A stretch of DNA of 64,000 bases from Mycolicibacterium madagascariense (GCF_010729665.1 NZ_AP022610.1:5022001-5086000), one strand, 5' to 3'; positions 48,668-57,832 are shown, counted from the first letter of the stretch. Program-made: numbers and translations. Notes: a model not told the origin generated them from the sequence alone.

Positions 48668-49452
48668 GCGCGTTGACTCGACACCGAGATGACCTCGCCG
48701 GTCAGGTAACTCGAGTAGTCGCTCGCCAGGAACGCCATCGTGGCCGCCACCTCCCACGGTTCGGCGGCGCGACCGAAGGCCTCGTCGCCCGCGAGCCGGT
48801 CGAGCAGTTCGGCAGAGCTGGTCTTCTCCAGGAACTTGTGCCGCGCGATACTGGGCGACACGGCGTTGATCCGCACGTCGTATTCGACGGCTTCGATTGC
48901 GCTGCAACGGGTTAGCGCCATCACGCCCGCCTTGGCCGCCGCGTAGTGCGACTGCGAGTGCTGGGCCCGCCAGCCGAGCACGCTCGCGTTGTTGACGATC
49001 ACGCCGCCGTGCTTGGCGTCGCGGAAGTAGCGCAGGGCCGCGCGGGTGGCACGCATGACGGAGGTCAGCGTGACGTTGAGGACGCGGTCCCATTCTTCGT
49101 CGGTCATGTCGACGACCGGCGTCTGCCCACCGAGGCCGGCGTTGTTGATCAGGACGTCGAGTCGACCCATCTTCTCGACCGACGACGTGATGAGCGCGTC
49201 GACGGCCGGCGTCGACGTCACGTCGCACACCACCGACTCGACGCGGCCCAAGCCGAGACCCGCCAGCTCGTCACGGGTCTCGCCCAGACGCCGCTCGTGG
49301 AAGTCGGAGACGACGACGTCGGCACCCTCCGCGAGCGCCCGCCTGGCCGCCGACGATCCGATGCCGGTGCCCGCTGCCGCCGTCACCAGGACGACCTTGC
49401 CCGTCAGCAGGCCGTGGCCGTCGATCTCCTTCGGCGCGATCGACAGGGTCAT
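48664..49452 (-). CDS. ipdF: IpdF, short-chain dehydrogenase of HIP degradation
   Basis: 262-aa SDR (Rv3559c type). It interconverts keto and hydroxy forms of the propionate-bearing C/D-ring CoA ester (5-OH-HIP side). NAD motif TAAAGTGIGSSAARRAL, VLINNAGLGGQT, serine in VNNASVLGWRA and Y-x3-K in SHYAAAKAGV. ATG 49452 begins at the conserved N-terminus. Lies 28 nt after fadE30 and is coupled to kstR2. Confidence 0.9.
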   Translation of the reverse strand: MTLSIAPKEIDGHGLLTGKVVLVTAAAGTGIGSSAARRALAEGADVVVSDFHERRLGETRDELAGLGLGRVESVVCDVTSTPAVDALITSSVEKMGRLDVLINNAGLGGQTPVVDMTDEEWDRVLNVTLTSVMRATRAALRYFRDAKHGGVIVNNASVLGWRAQHSQSHYAAAKAGVMALTRCSAIEAVEYDVRINAVSPSIARHKFLEKTSSAELLDRLAGDEAFGRAAEPWEVAATMAFLASDYSSYLTGEVISVSSQRA

Positions 49453-49480
49453 GACGTTCTCCTCTGCACGCGAGCGCTCA

Positions 49481-50632
49481 TCAGTTGCCCCTCGCTTCCC
49501 GCGGTAGGCCGAGCACCCGCTCGGCGATGATGTTGCGCTGGATCTCGTTCGACCCGCCGTAGATGGTGTCCGACCGCGAGAACAGATACAGCCGTTGCCA
49601 TTCACTGAAGGCCCCGTCGTCCAGGAGTAGACCCGCCTTGCCCTGGACGTCCATCGCGATCTCGCCGAGTTCGCGATGCCAGTTGGCCCACAACAGCTTC
49701 GACACGGAATCTTGACCAGGGCGCTCGACGTCCATCGTCGCCAACGCGTAGGACCGCATCGTCTGCAGCCCGACCCACGAGTTCGTCAGCCGCTCACGGA
49801 TCAACGGATCGTCGATGACGCCGGTGTTCTTGGCGAGGTCGACGATGCCGGAAAGCTCACGCGCATAACGGATCTGCTGACCCAGCGTGGACACCCCGCG
49901 CTCGAAGGTCAGCGTGCCCATCGCCACGCGCCACCCGTCGCCGGGCTCACCCACCACCAGGGACGCGTCAGTGCGGGCGTCGTCGAAGAACACCTCGTTG
50001 AACTCCGAGTCGCCGGTCAGTTGCACGATCGGTCGGATCTCGACGCCCGGTTGGTCCAGCGGGACGAGCAGATACGACAGACCGGCGTGCCTCTTGGAGC
50101 CCTTCTCCGACCGCGCGATGACGAAGCACCACTGCGCCCAGTGCGCCAGCGACGTCCACACCTTCTGCCCGTTGATGACCCACTCGTCGCCCACCAATTC
50201 GGCCGACGTGGACACGTTGGCGAGGTCGCTACCCGCTCCGGGTTCCGAATAGCCCTGGCTCCACAGCTCCGTGACGTCGACGATGCGCGGCAGGAAGCGC
50301 TGCTGCTGCTCGGGCGACCCGTAGGCGATCAGCGTCGGCCCGACGAGTTCCTCGCCGAGGTGGTTGACCTTCTCGGGGGCGTTCGCCAGCGCGTACTCCT
50401 CGTAGAACGCCACTCGATGGGCCACCGAGAGCCCGCGTCCGCCGTGTTCCTCGGGCCAGCCCAGACACGTCAGCCCGGCCGCGGCAAGGTGCTGATTCCA
50501 CGCGCGCCGCTCGTCGAATGCCTCGTACTCGCGACCCGGACCGCCGAGACCCTTGAGCGCGGCGAAGTCGCCGACCAGGTTGTCGGCGAGCCACTGCCGG
50601 ACCTCGGCCCGGAACTCCTGGACCTCTATCAC
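49481..50632 (-). CDS. fadE30: Acyl-CoA dehydrogenase FadE30
   Basis: 383 aa (Rv3560c type). FAD enzyme that starts beta-oxidation of the propionate side chain of HIP-type CoA esters. ACAD parts: CLGWPEEHGGRGLSVAHRVAFYEE, QGYSEPGAGSDLANVSTSAE, INGQKVWTSLAHWAQWCFV, FERGVSTLGQQIRYARELSG and C-terminal YGGSNEIQRNIIAERVLGLPRE. Start ATG 50632 is 16 nt from the KstR2 box and heads the leftward operon fadE30-ipdF-kstR2-fadA6. Confidence 0.93.
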   Translation of the reverse strand: MIEVQEFRAEVRQWLADNLVGDFAALKGLGGPGREYEAFDERRAWNQHLAAAGLTCLGWPEEHGGRGLSVAHRVAFYEEYALANAPEKVNHLGEELVGPTLIAYGSPEQQQRFLPRIVDVTELWSQGYSEPGAGSDLANVSTSAELVGDEWVINGQKVWTSLAHWAQWCFVIARSEKGSKRHAGLSYLLVPLDQPGVEIRPIVQLTGDSEFNEVFFDDARTDASLVVGEPGDGWRVAMGTLTFERGVSTLGQQIRYARELSGIVDLAKNTGVIDDPLIRERLTNSWVGLQTMRSYALATMDVERPGQDSVSKLLWANWHRELGEIAMDVQGKAGLLLDDGAFSEWQRLYLFSRSDTIYGGSNEIQRNIIAERVLGLPREARGN

Positions 50633-50648
50633 CCCTGTAGGCTAACCT

Positions 50649-50662
50649 ACCAAGCACTTGCT
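50649..50662. promoter_or_regulatory. KstR2 operator between fadE30 and fadD3
   Basis: ACCAAGCACTTGCT matches ANCAAGNNCTTGNT fully. It lies 16 nt from the fadE30 ATG and 18 nt from the fadD3 ATG, so one site controls both directions, including kstR2 itself. Confidence 0.9.
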
Positions 50663-50680
50663 TTGTTAGAGGGAGCGTCA

Positions 50681-52207
50681 ATGATGACCCATCCGAGGAC
50701 CATTCCTGGGGTCCTGGACCGGATCAGCGACGAGTTCTCCGATCACCCCGCACTGGTCACCGACGACCGGACGCTCACCTACGCGGAGCTGAAGACCGAG
50801 GTCAGACGCGTCGCCGCGGCCATGATCGACCTGGGCGTGCGCGCCGGTGACCGGGTCGCGATCTGGTCGCCCAACACCTGGCACTGGGTCGTCGCATGCC
50901 TGGCCACGCACTACGCGGGCGCCGTCGTCGTCCCGCTCAACACCCGGTACACGGCCAGTGAGGCCAGCGACATCCTCGCCCGCACCGAGGCGCCCCTGCT
51001 GATCGGCATGGGCCGATTCCTCGGGTCGGACCGGACGGCCGAACTGGACCGCGCGGCCCTGCCCGCGCTGCGACACGTCGTGCGCATCCCGATCGAGGAG
51101 GACGACGGAACCTGGGACGAATTCGTCGCCCGCGGCACCGATCTCGCGGCGGTCGACTCCCGCGCCGGCGCCGTCACCCCCGACGACGTGTCCGACATCC
51201 TGTTCACCTCCGGCACCACGGGTCGGAGCAAGGGCGTGCTGTGCGCGCACCGGCAGTCACTCGACGCCCCCGCCGCCTGGGCGGCGTGCGGCCGACTCAC
51301 CAGCGCCGACCGCTACCTTTGCATCAACCCGTTCTTCCACAACTTCGGCTACAAGGCCGGCATCCTGACGTGCCTCCAGATGGGCGCGACGCTCATTCCG
51401 CAGCTGACGTTCGACCCCGAGCGGGCGATGCAGGCCGTGCAGGACCAGCGCATCACCGTATTGCCCGGGCCGCCAACGATCTACCAGACTCTGCTCGATC
51501 ACCCCAAGCGCGGCGACTACGACCTCACGTCGCTGCGGTTCGCCGTGACCGGCGCGGCCGTCGTCCCCGTCATCCTGATCGAGCGCATGCAGAGCGAACT
51601 CGACATCGACATCGTGCTGACCGCGTACGGGCTCACGGAGGCAAGCGGTTTCGGCACGATGTGCTCGGCCGACGACGACGCCGTCACTGTCGCGACGACC
51701 TGTGGCCGGCCCATTGCCGACTTCGAGCTCAGGATCGACGGCGACGACGAAGGCGAGGTGCTGCTGCGCGGTCCGAACGTGATGCTGGGCTACCTCGATG
51801 ACCCCGAGGCCACCGCGGCGGCGATCGATGCCGACGGCTGGCTGCACACCGGTGACGTCGGAAAGCTCGATGACAGAGGCAATCTCACCATCACCGATCG
51901 CCTGAAGGACATGTACATCTGCGGCGGATTCAACGTGTATCCCGCCGAGATCGAGCAGGTGCTGGCCCGGCTGGACGGCGTCGCCGACAGTGCCGTCATC
52001 GGCGTCCCCGACGAGCGTCTCGGTGAGGTTGGCAAGGCGTTCGTCGTCACGCGGGCGGGCGCTCGGCTGGACGAGGCCTCCGTGATCGCCTACACCCGTG
52101 AGCACCTCGCCAACTTCAAGACCCCGCGGTCGGTGGCCTTCGTCGACGTGCTGCCCCGCAACCCCGGAGGAAAAGTGGTCAAACCACTGCTGCGAGAGAT
52201 GGTCTGA
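50681..52207 (+). CDS. fadD3: HIP-CoA ligase FadD3
   Basis: 508-aa acyl-CoA synthetase of the ANL superfamily (Rv3561 type) that adenylates and thioesterifies HIP, the C/D-ring propionate left after ring A/B loss; HIP-CoA is both substrate of the pathway and KstR2 inducer. P-loop TSGTTGRSKG at 176-185, YGLTEASG, GWLHTGDVGKLDDRG, DRLKDMYICGGFNVYPAEIE, and the catalytic lysine in NPGGKVVK. ATG 50681 is preceded by AGAGGGAG; ATG 50684 is an equal alternative. A long open frame reaching back to 49676 is antisense to fadE30 and is rejected. Confidence 0.95.
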   Translation: MMTHPRTIPGVLDRISDEFSDHPALVTDDRTLTYAELKTEVRRVAAAMIDLGVRAGDRVAIWSPNTWHWVVACLATHYAGAVVVPLNTRYTASEASDILARTEAPLLIGMGRFLGSDRTAELDRAALPALRHVVRIPIEEDDGTWDEFVARGTDLAAVDSRAGAVTPDDVSDILFTSGTTGRSKGVLCAHRQSLDAPAAWAACGRLTSADRYLCINPFFHNFGYKAGILTCLQMGATLIPQLTFDPERAMQAVQDQRITVLPGPPTIYQTLLDHPKRGDYDLTSLRFAVTGAAVVPVILIERMQSELDIDIVLTAYGLTEASGFGTMCSADDDAVTVATTCGRPIADFELRIDGDDEGEVLLRGPNVMLGYLDDPEATAAAIDADGWLHTGDVGKLDDRGNLTITDRLKDMYICGGFNVYPAEIEQVLARLDGVADSAVIGVPDERLGEVGKAFVVTRAGARLDEASVIAYTREHLANFKTPRSVAFVDVLPRNPGGKVVKPLLREMV

Positions 52208-53340
52208 TGGATCTGACGTTCGACGACGCGACCGAGGAGTTCCGCGCCGAAGTCCGCGACTTCCTCGCCGCCAACAGGTCGGAGTTCCCCACGGAGTCCT
52301 ACGACAACGCCGTGGGTTTCGAGCAGCATCGCCATTGGGACAAGGTGTTGTTCGACGCCGGACTGTCGGTCATCGCGTGGCCCGAGAAGTACGGTGGCCG
52401 CGATGCCACGCTCCTGCAGTGGATCGTCTACGAGGAGGAGTACTTTCGCGCGGGCGCACCGGGCCGGGCCAGTGCCAACGGCACCTCGATGCTCGGGCCG
52501 ACGCTGTTCGCGCACGGCACCGAGGAGCAGCAGGCGCGGGTGCTGCCCAAGATGGCCAGCGGTGAGGAGATCTGGGCGCAGGCGTGGTCGGAACCCGATT
52601 CCGGCAGCGACCTGGCCTCGCTGCGGTCGACGGCGACGCGCACCGACGGCGGATGGAAGCTCAGCGGCCAGAAGATCTGGAGCTCGCGAGCACCGTTTGG
52701 CGACAAGGCATTCGGGCTGTTCCGCTCCAATCCGGAGGCGCAGCGCCACAAGGGCCTGACCTATGTCATGTTCGACCTCAAGGCCGACGGCGTCACGGTG
52801 CGTCCGATCGCCCAACTCGGCGGTGACACCGGTTTCGGCGAGATCTTCCTCGACGACGTCTTCGTGCCCGACGCGGACGTCATCGGAGGCGTCGACGACG
52901 GTTGGCGTGCGGCCATGAGCACCTCGAGCAACGAGCGTGGGATGTCGTTGCGCAGCCCCGCCCGCTTCCTGGCGCCGGCCGAACGACTGGTTCAAGAGTG
53001 GCAGAAGGAGCGCGATCCCGCCTACGCCGATCGGGTTGCCGACGCCTGGATCAAGGCGCAGGCCTACCGGTTGCACACGTTCGGCACCGTCACCCGACTC
53101 GCTGCGGGCGGTGAGCTCGGCGCGGAATCATCGGTGACGAAGGTGTTCTGGTCGGATCTCGACGTGGCGCTGCACCAGACGGCGCTGGACATGCGGGGAG
53201 CCGACGCCGAACTGTCCGAGTCCTGGACCGACGGTCTGCTGTTCGCACTCGGTGGCCCAATCTACGCGGGCACCAACGAGATTCAGCGCAACATCATCGC
53301 CGAGCGCCTACTGGGTCTGCCCCGCGAAAGTAAGGGGTAG
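52207..53340 (+). CDS. fadE31: Acyl-CoA dehydrogenase FadE31
   Basis: 377 aa. ACAD alpha-type subunit of the HIP pathway; in M. tuberculosis FadE31 is reported to pair with FadE32 or FadE33 in heterotetramers. AQAWSEPDSGSDLASLRSTAT, LSGQKIWSSRAPFGDKAFGLF, NERGMSLRSPARF and C-terminal YAGTNEIQRNIIAERLLGLPRE are typical. ATG overlaps the fadD3 TGA (TGATG). Rv3562 counterpart. Confidence 0.92.
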   Translation: MDLTFDDATEEFRAEVRDFLAANRSEFPTESYDNAVGFEQHRHWDKVLFDAGLSVIAWPEKYGGRDATLLQWIVYEEEYFRAGAPGRASANGTSMLGPTLFAHGTEEQQARVLPKMASGEEIWAQAWSEPDSGSDLASLRSTATRTDGGWKLSGQKIWSSRAPFGDKAFGLFRSNPEAQRHKGLTYVMFDLKADGVTVRPIAQLGGDTGFGEIFLDDVFVPDADVIGGVDDGWRAAMSTSSNERGMSLRSPARFLAPAERLVQEWQKERDPAYADRVADAWIKAQAYRLHTFGTVTRLAAGGELGAESSVTKVFWSDLDVALHQTALDMRGADAELSESWTDGLLFALGGPIYAGTNEIQRNIIAERLLGLPRESKG

Positions 53341-53345
53341 CCGAC

Positions 53346-54299
53346 GTGAACTTCGAATTGGACGCCTCCCAGCGGGACTTCGCGGCCAGCATCGACGGCG
53401 CCATGGCGGCTGCCGACGTGCCCGCTGCGATCCGCGCGTGGGCCGCGGGCGACACCGGACCTGGACGCAAGGTGTGGGCGACGCTCGCCGACCTCGGCGT
53501 CACCGCGCTCGCCGTGCCGGAGGAGTTCGACGGCATCGGCGCCGACCCGGTCGACCTGGTGGTCGCCGCCGAACGGCTCGGCCGCTGGGGCGTTCCCGGT
53601 CCGGTCGCGGAGTCGATCGCCGTCGCACCGATCCTGCTCGCCGACGACGAGCGCTGCGGTGCACTGGCATCCGGCGAGTCGATCGCGACCGTGGCCATGC
53701 CGCCGCGGGTGCCGCGCGCCGTGGACGCCGACGTGGCGGGTCTCGTGCTGCTGGCATCGGACGGCGAGGTGGGTCTCGGTGCGACTTCCGACCGGCACGA
53801 CTCGGTCGATCCGGCCCGCAAGCTCTTCGACGTCACGGCCACTGGCGATACGCAGAAGACCGACACCGCAACGGCTTTCGAGTATGGCGCGCTGATCACC
53901 GCGGCGCAGCTGATCGGCGCGGGCCAGGCCATGCTCGACGGTTCGGTCGAATACGCCAAGCAGCGCAGCCAGTTCGGCCGCGTCATCGGCTCCTACCAGG
54001 CGATCAAGCACGCGCTGGCCAACGTCCACATCGCCGTCGAGATGGCCCGGCCACTGATCTACGGCGCAGCGCTGTCGCTCGGCAGCGGCTCCCCCGACAC
54101 CGCCCGCGACGTGAGTGCGGCCGCGGCCGCCGCTGCCGACGCCGGACTGCTGTCGGCCCGCACCGCGCTGCAGACCCACGGCGCCATCGGCTACACCCAG
54201 GAACACGACCTGTCGCTGCTGATCCTGCGGGTGCAGGCGCTGCGGTCGGCATGGGGCGATCCGACGTGGCACCGCCGCCGAGTGCTGGAGGCGCTGTGA
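53346..54299 (+). CDS. fadE32: Acyl-CoA dehydrogenase subunit FadE32
   Basis: 317 aa, a shorter ACAD subunit (Rv3563 type). The N-terminal helical domain has VTALAVPEEFDGIGADPVDLVV, and the C-terminal domain SVEYAKQRSQFGRVIGSYQAIKHALANVHI and LQTHGAIGYTQEHDLSLLI. Beta-strand domain is reduced, as in the partner subunits of steroid ACADs. GTG 53346 starts 5 nt after fadE31. Probably forms a heterotetramer with FadE31. Confidence 0.9.
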   Translation: MNFELDASQRDFAASIDGAMAAADVPAAIRAWAAGDTGPGRKVWATLADLGVTALAVPEEFDGIGADPVDLVVAAERLGRWGVPGPVAESIAVAPILLADDERCGALASGESIATVAMPPRVPRAVDADVAGLVLLASDGEVGLGATSDRHDSVDPARKLFDVTATGDTQKTDTATAFEYGALITAAQLIGAGQAMLDGSVEYAKQRSQFGRVIGSYQAIKHALANVHIAVEMARPLIYGAALSLGSGSPDTARDVSAAAAAAADAGLLSARTALQTHGAIGYTQEHDLSLLILRVQALRSAWGDPTWHRRRVLEAL

Positions 54300-55285
54300 C
54301 CGGATCGCGCATGACCGGTAGCGAGGAGCGGAGCGGATCGCGCATGACAGAAGAGCGGGAGATGTTGCGCGACACCGTCGCAACGATCGTCGAGAAGCAC
54401 GCCTCCCCCGAAGCGGTGCGCCGCGCCATGGAGTCCGAACGCGGGTACGACGAGTCGCTGTGGACGCTGTTGTGCGAACAGGTCGGAGCGGCCGCACTCG
54501 TCGTCCCCGAGGAATTCGGTGGCGCGGGAGGCGAACTCGCCGATGCCGCGGTGGTCATCGAGACGCTGGGCCGCGCCCTGGTGCCGACGCCGCTGCTCGG
54601 CACGACGCTCGCCGAACTGGCGCTGCTGTCGGCCGACGACCCCGATGCCGACACTCTGGAGACGTTGGCCGAGGGCACGTCGATCGGCGCTGTCGTGTTC
54701 GATCCCGGCTACGTGGTCAACGGTGACGTGGCCGACGTGGTGGTCGGGGTCGAGGACGGCGGGTTGGCCCGCTGGACGACCTTCACCGCCGAGCCGTTCG
54801 TCACGATGGATCCCACTCGCAGGCTGGCGCGCGTCCGGCCCGGGGAGACCGCGGTCATCGGCCCCGACCCGGGGCTCGCCGATACCGCGTCGATCCTGTT
54901 GGCGGCGGAGCAGATTGGCGCCGCCGCGCGATGCCTCGACCTGACGGTCGCCTACACCAAGGATCGCGTTCAGTTCGGCCGGCCGATCGGCAGCTTCCAA
55001 GCGCTCAAGCACCGCATGGCGGATCTCTACGTTCTGGTGCAGTCGGCCAAGGCCCTCGTCGACGATGCCGTCGCCGAGCCGTCGCCGACGGCAGCGGCGC
55101 TGGCGCGGGTGTCGGCGAGCGAGGCATTCAGTCGCGTGGCGGCCGAGTCGATCCAGATGCACGGTGGCGTCGCCATCACCTGGGAGTACGACATTCAGCT
55201 GTACTTCAAGCGGGCACACGGGAGCGCTCAGCTGATGGGCCCGCCGCGGGATCACCTCCGGCGCCTCGAACATGAAGTGCTCTGA
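54296..55285 (+). CDS. fadE33: Acyl-CoA dehydrogenase subunit FadE33
   Basis: 329 aa from GTG 54296, or 313 aa from ATG 54344 (MTEEREML). ACAD partner subunit (Rv3564 type) with ALVVPEEFGGAGGELADAAVV, TVAYTKDRVQFGRPIGSFQALKHRMADLYV and IQMHGGVAITWEYDIQLYFKRAH. Start choice is open: GGAGG sits four bases before GTG 54296, which overlaps the fadE32 TGA, while the conserved domain begins after ATG 54344. The 16 extra residues come from a short in-frame direct repeat (54301-54348). Last ACAD of the rightward KstR2 operon. Confidence 0.88.
   Translation: MTGSRMTGSEERSGSRMTEEREMLRDTVATIVEKHASPEAVRRAMESERGYDESLWTLLCEQVGAAALVVPEEFGGAGGELADAAVVIETLGRALVPTPLLGTTLAELALLSADDPDADTLETLAEGTSIGAVVFDPGYVVNGDVADVVVGVEDGGLARWTTFTAEPFVTMDPTRRLARVRPGETAVIGPDPGLADTASILLAAEQIGAAARCLDLTVAYTKDRVQFGRPIGSFQALKHRMADLYVLVQSAKALVDDAVAEPSPTAAALARVSASEAFSRVAAESIQMHGGVAITWEYDIQLYFKRAHGSAQLMGPPRDHLRRLEHEVL
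54301..54348 (+). repeat. In-frame 15-bp direct repeat at the fadE33 start
   Basis: CGGATCGCGCATGAC occurs at 54301-54315 and 54334-54348, period 33 bp (11 codons), separated by CGGTAGCGAGGAGCGGAG. Each copy holds an ATG (54311 and 54344) in the fadE33 frame. Confidence 0.85.
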
Positions 55286-55304
55286 CGTGTCGTAGGGCCG
55301 TGGC

Positions 55305-56570
55305 ATGATCGAACACATGTTCGACGACCTGTCCGAGGCGGCGCTGGTGGAGCGCATCGCGGCGCTGGAGGTCTCCAAGTGCGCCGCGGCGGCCGAGCAA
55401 GCCGAGTTGACCATGGCATTGGATGCGGCGCGCCGCGCTCGCGAGGCCGCTGCCGGGGTGCCCGCGTCCCAGCGCGGCAAGGGCCTGGCCAGTGAAGTGG
55501 CATTGGCCCGGCGCGATTCCCCGAACCGCGGCGGACGCCACCTCGGCTTCGCCCGCGCCCTGGTGTACGAGATGCCCCACACCCTGGCCGCGCTGAAGGC
55601 CGGGGCGCTCTCGGAATGGCGGGCGACGCTGATCGTGCGCGAATCGGCGTGCCTGTCGGTAGAGGACCGCGCCCGGTTGGACGAACGGATGTGCGCCGAC
55701 CAAAACGCCCTGGAAGGCAAGGGCGACAAGCGCATCGAAGCCGACGCCAAGGCCATCGCCTACCGCCTGGACCCCCAGGCGGTCGTGGATCGGGCGGTGC
55801 GGGCACCTCAGGAACGCTCGGTGTGGATCCGCCCGGCCCCGGACTGCATGACCTACGTGACCGCACTGCTGCCGATGCCCCAGGGTGTCGCGGTCTACGC
55901 CGCGCTGCGCCGCACCGCCGACACCTGCGGGGACGGCCGCGGCCGCGGACAGGTCATGGCCGACACCCTCGTCGAACGCATCACCGGGCGCCCCGCCGAC
56001 GTCGCGGTCCCGGTCGCCGTCGAATTGGTGATCACCGACGAGACGCTGCTGGGCGGGGACCCCACCCCGGGGCGGGTCCCCGGCTACGGCCCGATCCCGG
56101 CCGCGGTGGCCTGCCGCCTGGCCGCCGACGCCGCCGCCGACGCGCGCTCCAAGGCCACCGTGCGCCGCCTCTACCGCCACCCCACCTCCGGGGCGTTGGT
56201 GGCCATGGAGTCCCGGGCGCGGCGGTTCCCGGCGGGCATGGCGCGCTTCATCGCGGTGCGCGACGACACGTGTCGCACCCCCTACTGCGACGCCCCGATC
56301 CGCCACACCGATCACGCCACCCCCCACGCCGCGGGCGGGGCGACGAGCTTGCGCAACGGGCTCGGGGAATGCGAGGCCTGCAACTACGCCAAGGAAGCCC
56401 CCGGCTGGCGGGTACGCACCTTCTGCGACCACCAGGGCCGCCACACCGCCGCATTCACCACCCCCACCGGCGCCACCCATCACTCCACCGCCCCACCCCT
56501 GCTCGGTGACCTGGTCCCCCTCAAGGCCAGCGGCATCGAAATCCACCTCAGCGACCTCCTCGCCGCCTGA
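55305..56570 (+). CDS. DUF222/HNH endonuclease protein (REP13E12 family)
   Basis: 421 aa. N-terminal and middle DUF222 region (LSEAALVERIAALEV to about residue 310) with the 13E12-type segment RLDERMCADQNALEGKGDKRIEADAKAIAYRLDP, and a C-terminal HNH domain at about 323-368: CRTPYCDAPIRHTDHATPHAAGG..NGLGECEACNYAKEAP. These genes are multicopy, linked to mobile or phage-insertion sites and often DNA-damage induced in mycobacteria. ATG 55305 or ATG 55317 may be the start; both lie at the SOS box. It splits fadE33 from aspB, adjacent in M. tuberculosis, so it looks like an insertion. Biological role unknown. Confidence 0.9.
   Translation: MIEHMFDDLSEAALVERIAALEVSKCAAAAEQAELTMALDAARRAREAAAGVPASQRGKGLASEVALARRDSPNRGGRHLGFARALVYEMPHTLAALKAGALSEWRATLIVRESACLSVEDRARLDERMCADQNALEGKGDKRIEADAKAIAYRLDPQAVVDRAVRAPQERSVWIRPAPDCMTYVTALLPMPQGVAVYAALRRTADTCGDGRGRGQVMADTLVERITGRPADVAVPVAVELVITDETLLGGDPTPGRVPGYGPIPAAVACRLAADAAADARSKATVRRLYRHPTSGALVAMESRARRFPAGMARFIAVRDDTCRTPYCDAPIRHTDHATPHAAGGATSLRNGLGECEACNYAKEAPGWRVRTFCDHQGRHTAAFTTPTGATHHSTAPPLLGDLVPLKASGIEIHLSDLLAA
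55309..55324. promoter_or_regulatory. LexA/SOS box at the DUF222 gene start
   Basis: TCGAACACATGTTCGA fits the mycobacterial SOS box TCGAAC-N4-GTTCGA with perfect arms. It overlaps both candidate start codons (ATG 55305 and ATG 55317), so LexA bound here would cover the start of the gene. Confidence 0.85.
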
Positions 56571-56603
56571 GGGGCGCAAGGCCGACCGGCTAGCCTGGCT
56601 CGG

Positions 56604-57773
56604 GTGAGTGATCGCGTCGCGCAACGAGCTGGAATACCGCCGTTCTACGTCATGGACGTATGGCTGGCGGCGGCGGAGCGCCAACGCAGTCACGGCGATC
56701 TGGTGAACCTGTCCGCCGGTCAGCCGAGTGCCCACGCTCCCGCCCCGGTTCGCGCCGCGGCGGCCGACGCACTGGCGCACCACAACCTGGGATACACCGT
56801 CGCACTGGGCATTCCGGAACTCCGCACCGAGATCGCCGAGTCCTACGCCACGCGGTACGGAATCACCGTGCACCCGGAGGACGTCGTGGTCACCACGGGC
56901 TCGACCGGTGGGTTCCTCCTGTCGTTCCTGGCGTGCTTCGACGTCGGCGATCGCGTGGCCGTGCCCAGTCCGGGCTATCCGTGCTACCGAAACATCCTGT
57001 CGGCGCTGGGATGCCAGGTCGTCGAGTTACCGTGCGGTCCCGACACCCGGTTCCAGCCGACCGTCGAAATGCTCGCCGCGATCCAACCGCCCGTCAAGGG
57101 CGTGGTGCTCGCCAGTCCGGCCAACCCCACCGGCACCGTCATCCCGCCTGCCGACCTGGCGGCGATCGCCGCGTGGTGTGAAACGAACGGCGTCCAGCTC
57201 GTCAGCGACGAGCTCTACCACGGTCTGGTCTACCCGGGCGCTCCCGCAACGAGCTGTGCGTGGGAGACCTCGGGCGAAGCCATTGTGGTGAACAGCTTTT
57301 CGAAGTACTTCGCCATGACGGGGTGGCGGCTGGGCTGGCTGCTGGTACCGCCGGCGCTGCACCGTGCCGTCGACCGGTTGACGGGTAACTTCTCGATCTG
57401 CCCGCCGACGCTGCCGCAGCTGGCGGCCGTTGCGGCGTTCACACCCGAATCTCTCGCAGAAGCCGACGCGCTCGTCGAGGGCTATGCGGTCAATCGGGAG
57501 ATGCTGCTGCGCGGTCTACCGGAGATCGGTTTGCCGAGACTTGCCCCGGCCGACGGCGCGTTCTACGTCTATGCCGACGTGTCCGATTATTCGACGGATT
57601 CGCTGGACTTCTGCGCTCGACTGCTGGCCGACACGGGGGTGGCCATCGCACCGGGCATCGACTTCGACACCGTGCACGGCGGCGGATACGTACGACTGTC
57701 GTTTGCCGGCGCCACGTCCGACATTGCCGAGGCGTTGACGCGGATGGGGCCCTGGCTGGCCGCTCAGCGTTGA
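56604..57773 (+). CDS. aspB: PLP-dependent aminotransferase (AspB, Rv3565-like)
   Basis: 389-aa class I/II aminotransferase, cytosolic. PLP lysine K234 in VVNSFSKYFAMTGWRLGW, SPANPTGTV with the PLP-interacting asparagine, and YRNILSAL. Annotated as aspartate aminotransferase in M. tuberculosis, but substrate is not shown by sequence. GTG 56604 begins the conserved region. It follows fadE33 in the sterol cluster of M. tuberculosis; here the DUF222/HNH gene lies between. Confidence 0.88.
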   Translation: MSDRVAQRAGIPPFYVMDVWLAAAERQRSHGDLVNLSAGQPSAHAPAPVRAAAADALAHHNLGYTVALGIPELRTEIAESYATRYGITVHPEDVVVTTGSTGGFLLSFLACFDVGDRVAVPSPGYPCYRNILSALGCQVVELPCGPDTRFQPTVEMLAAIQPPVKGVVLASPANPTGTVIPPADLAAIAAWCETNGVQLVSDELYHGLVYPGAPATSCAWETSGEAIVVNSFSKYFAMTGWRLGWLLVPPALHRAVDRLTGNFSICPPTLPQLAAVAAFTPESLAEADALVEGYAVNREMLLRGLPEIGLPRLAPADGAFYVYADVSDYSTDSLDFCARLLADTGVAIAPGIDFDTVHGGGYVRLSFAGATSDIAEALTRMGPWLAAQR

Positions 57774-57832
57774 CGCCGATTGCGGCGGGCCGGTCGCCGT
57801 GGCTCATGCCAGAGCGACCGCCCACCACGTCG

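Noticed and set aside
49676..50680. N-terminal extension of fadD3 to 843 aa
   Set aside because: It is antisense to fadE30 and crosses the KstR2 operator; a good ribosome-binding site precedes ATG 50681.
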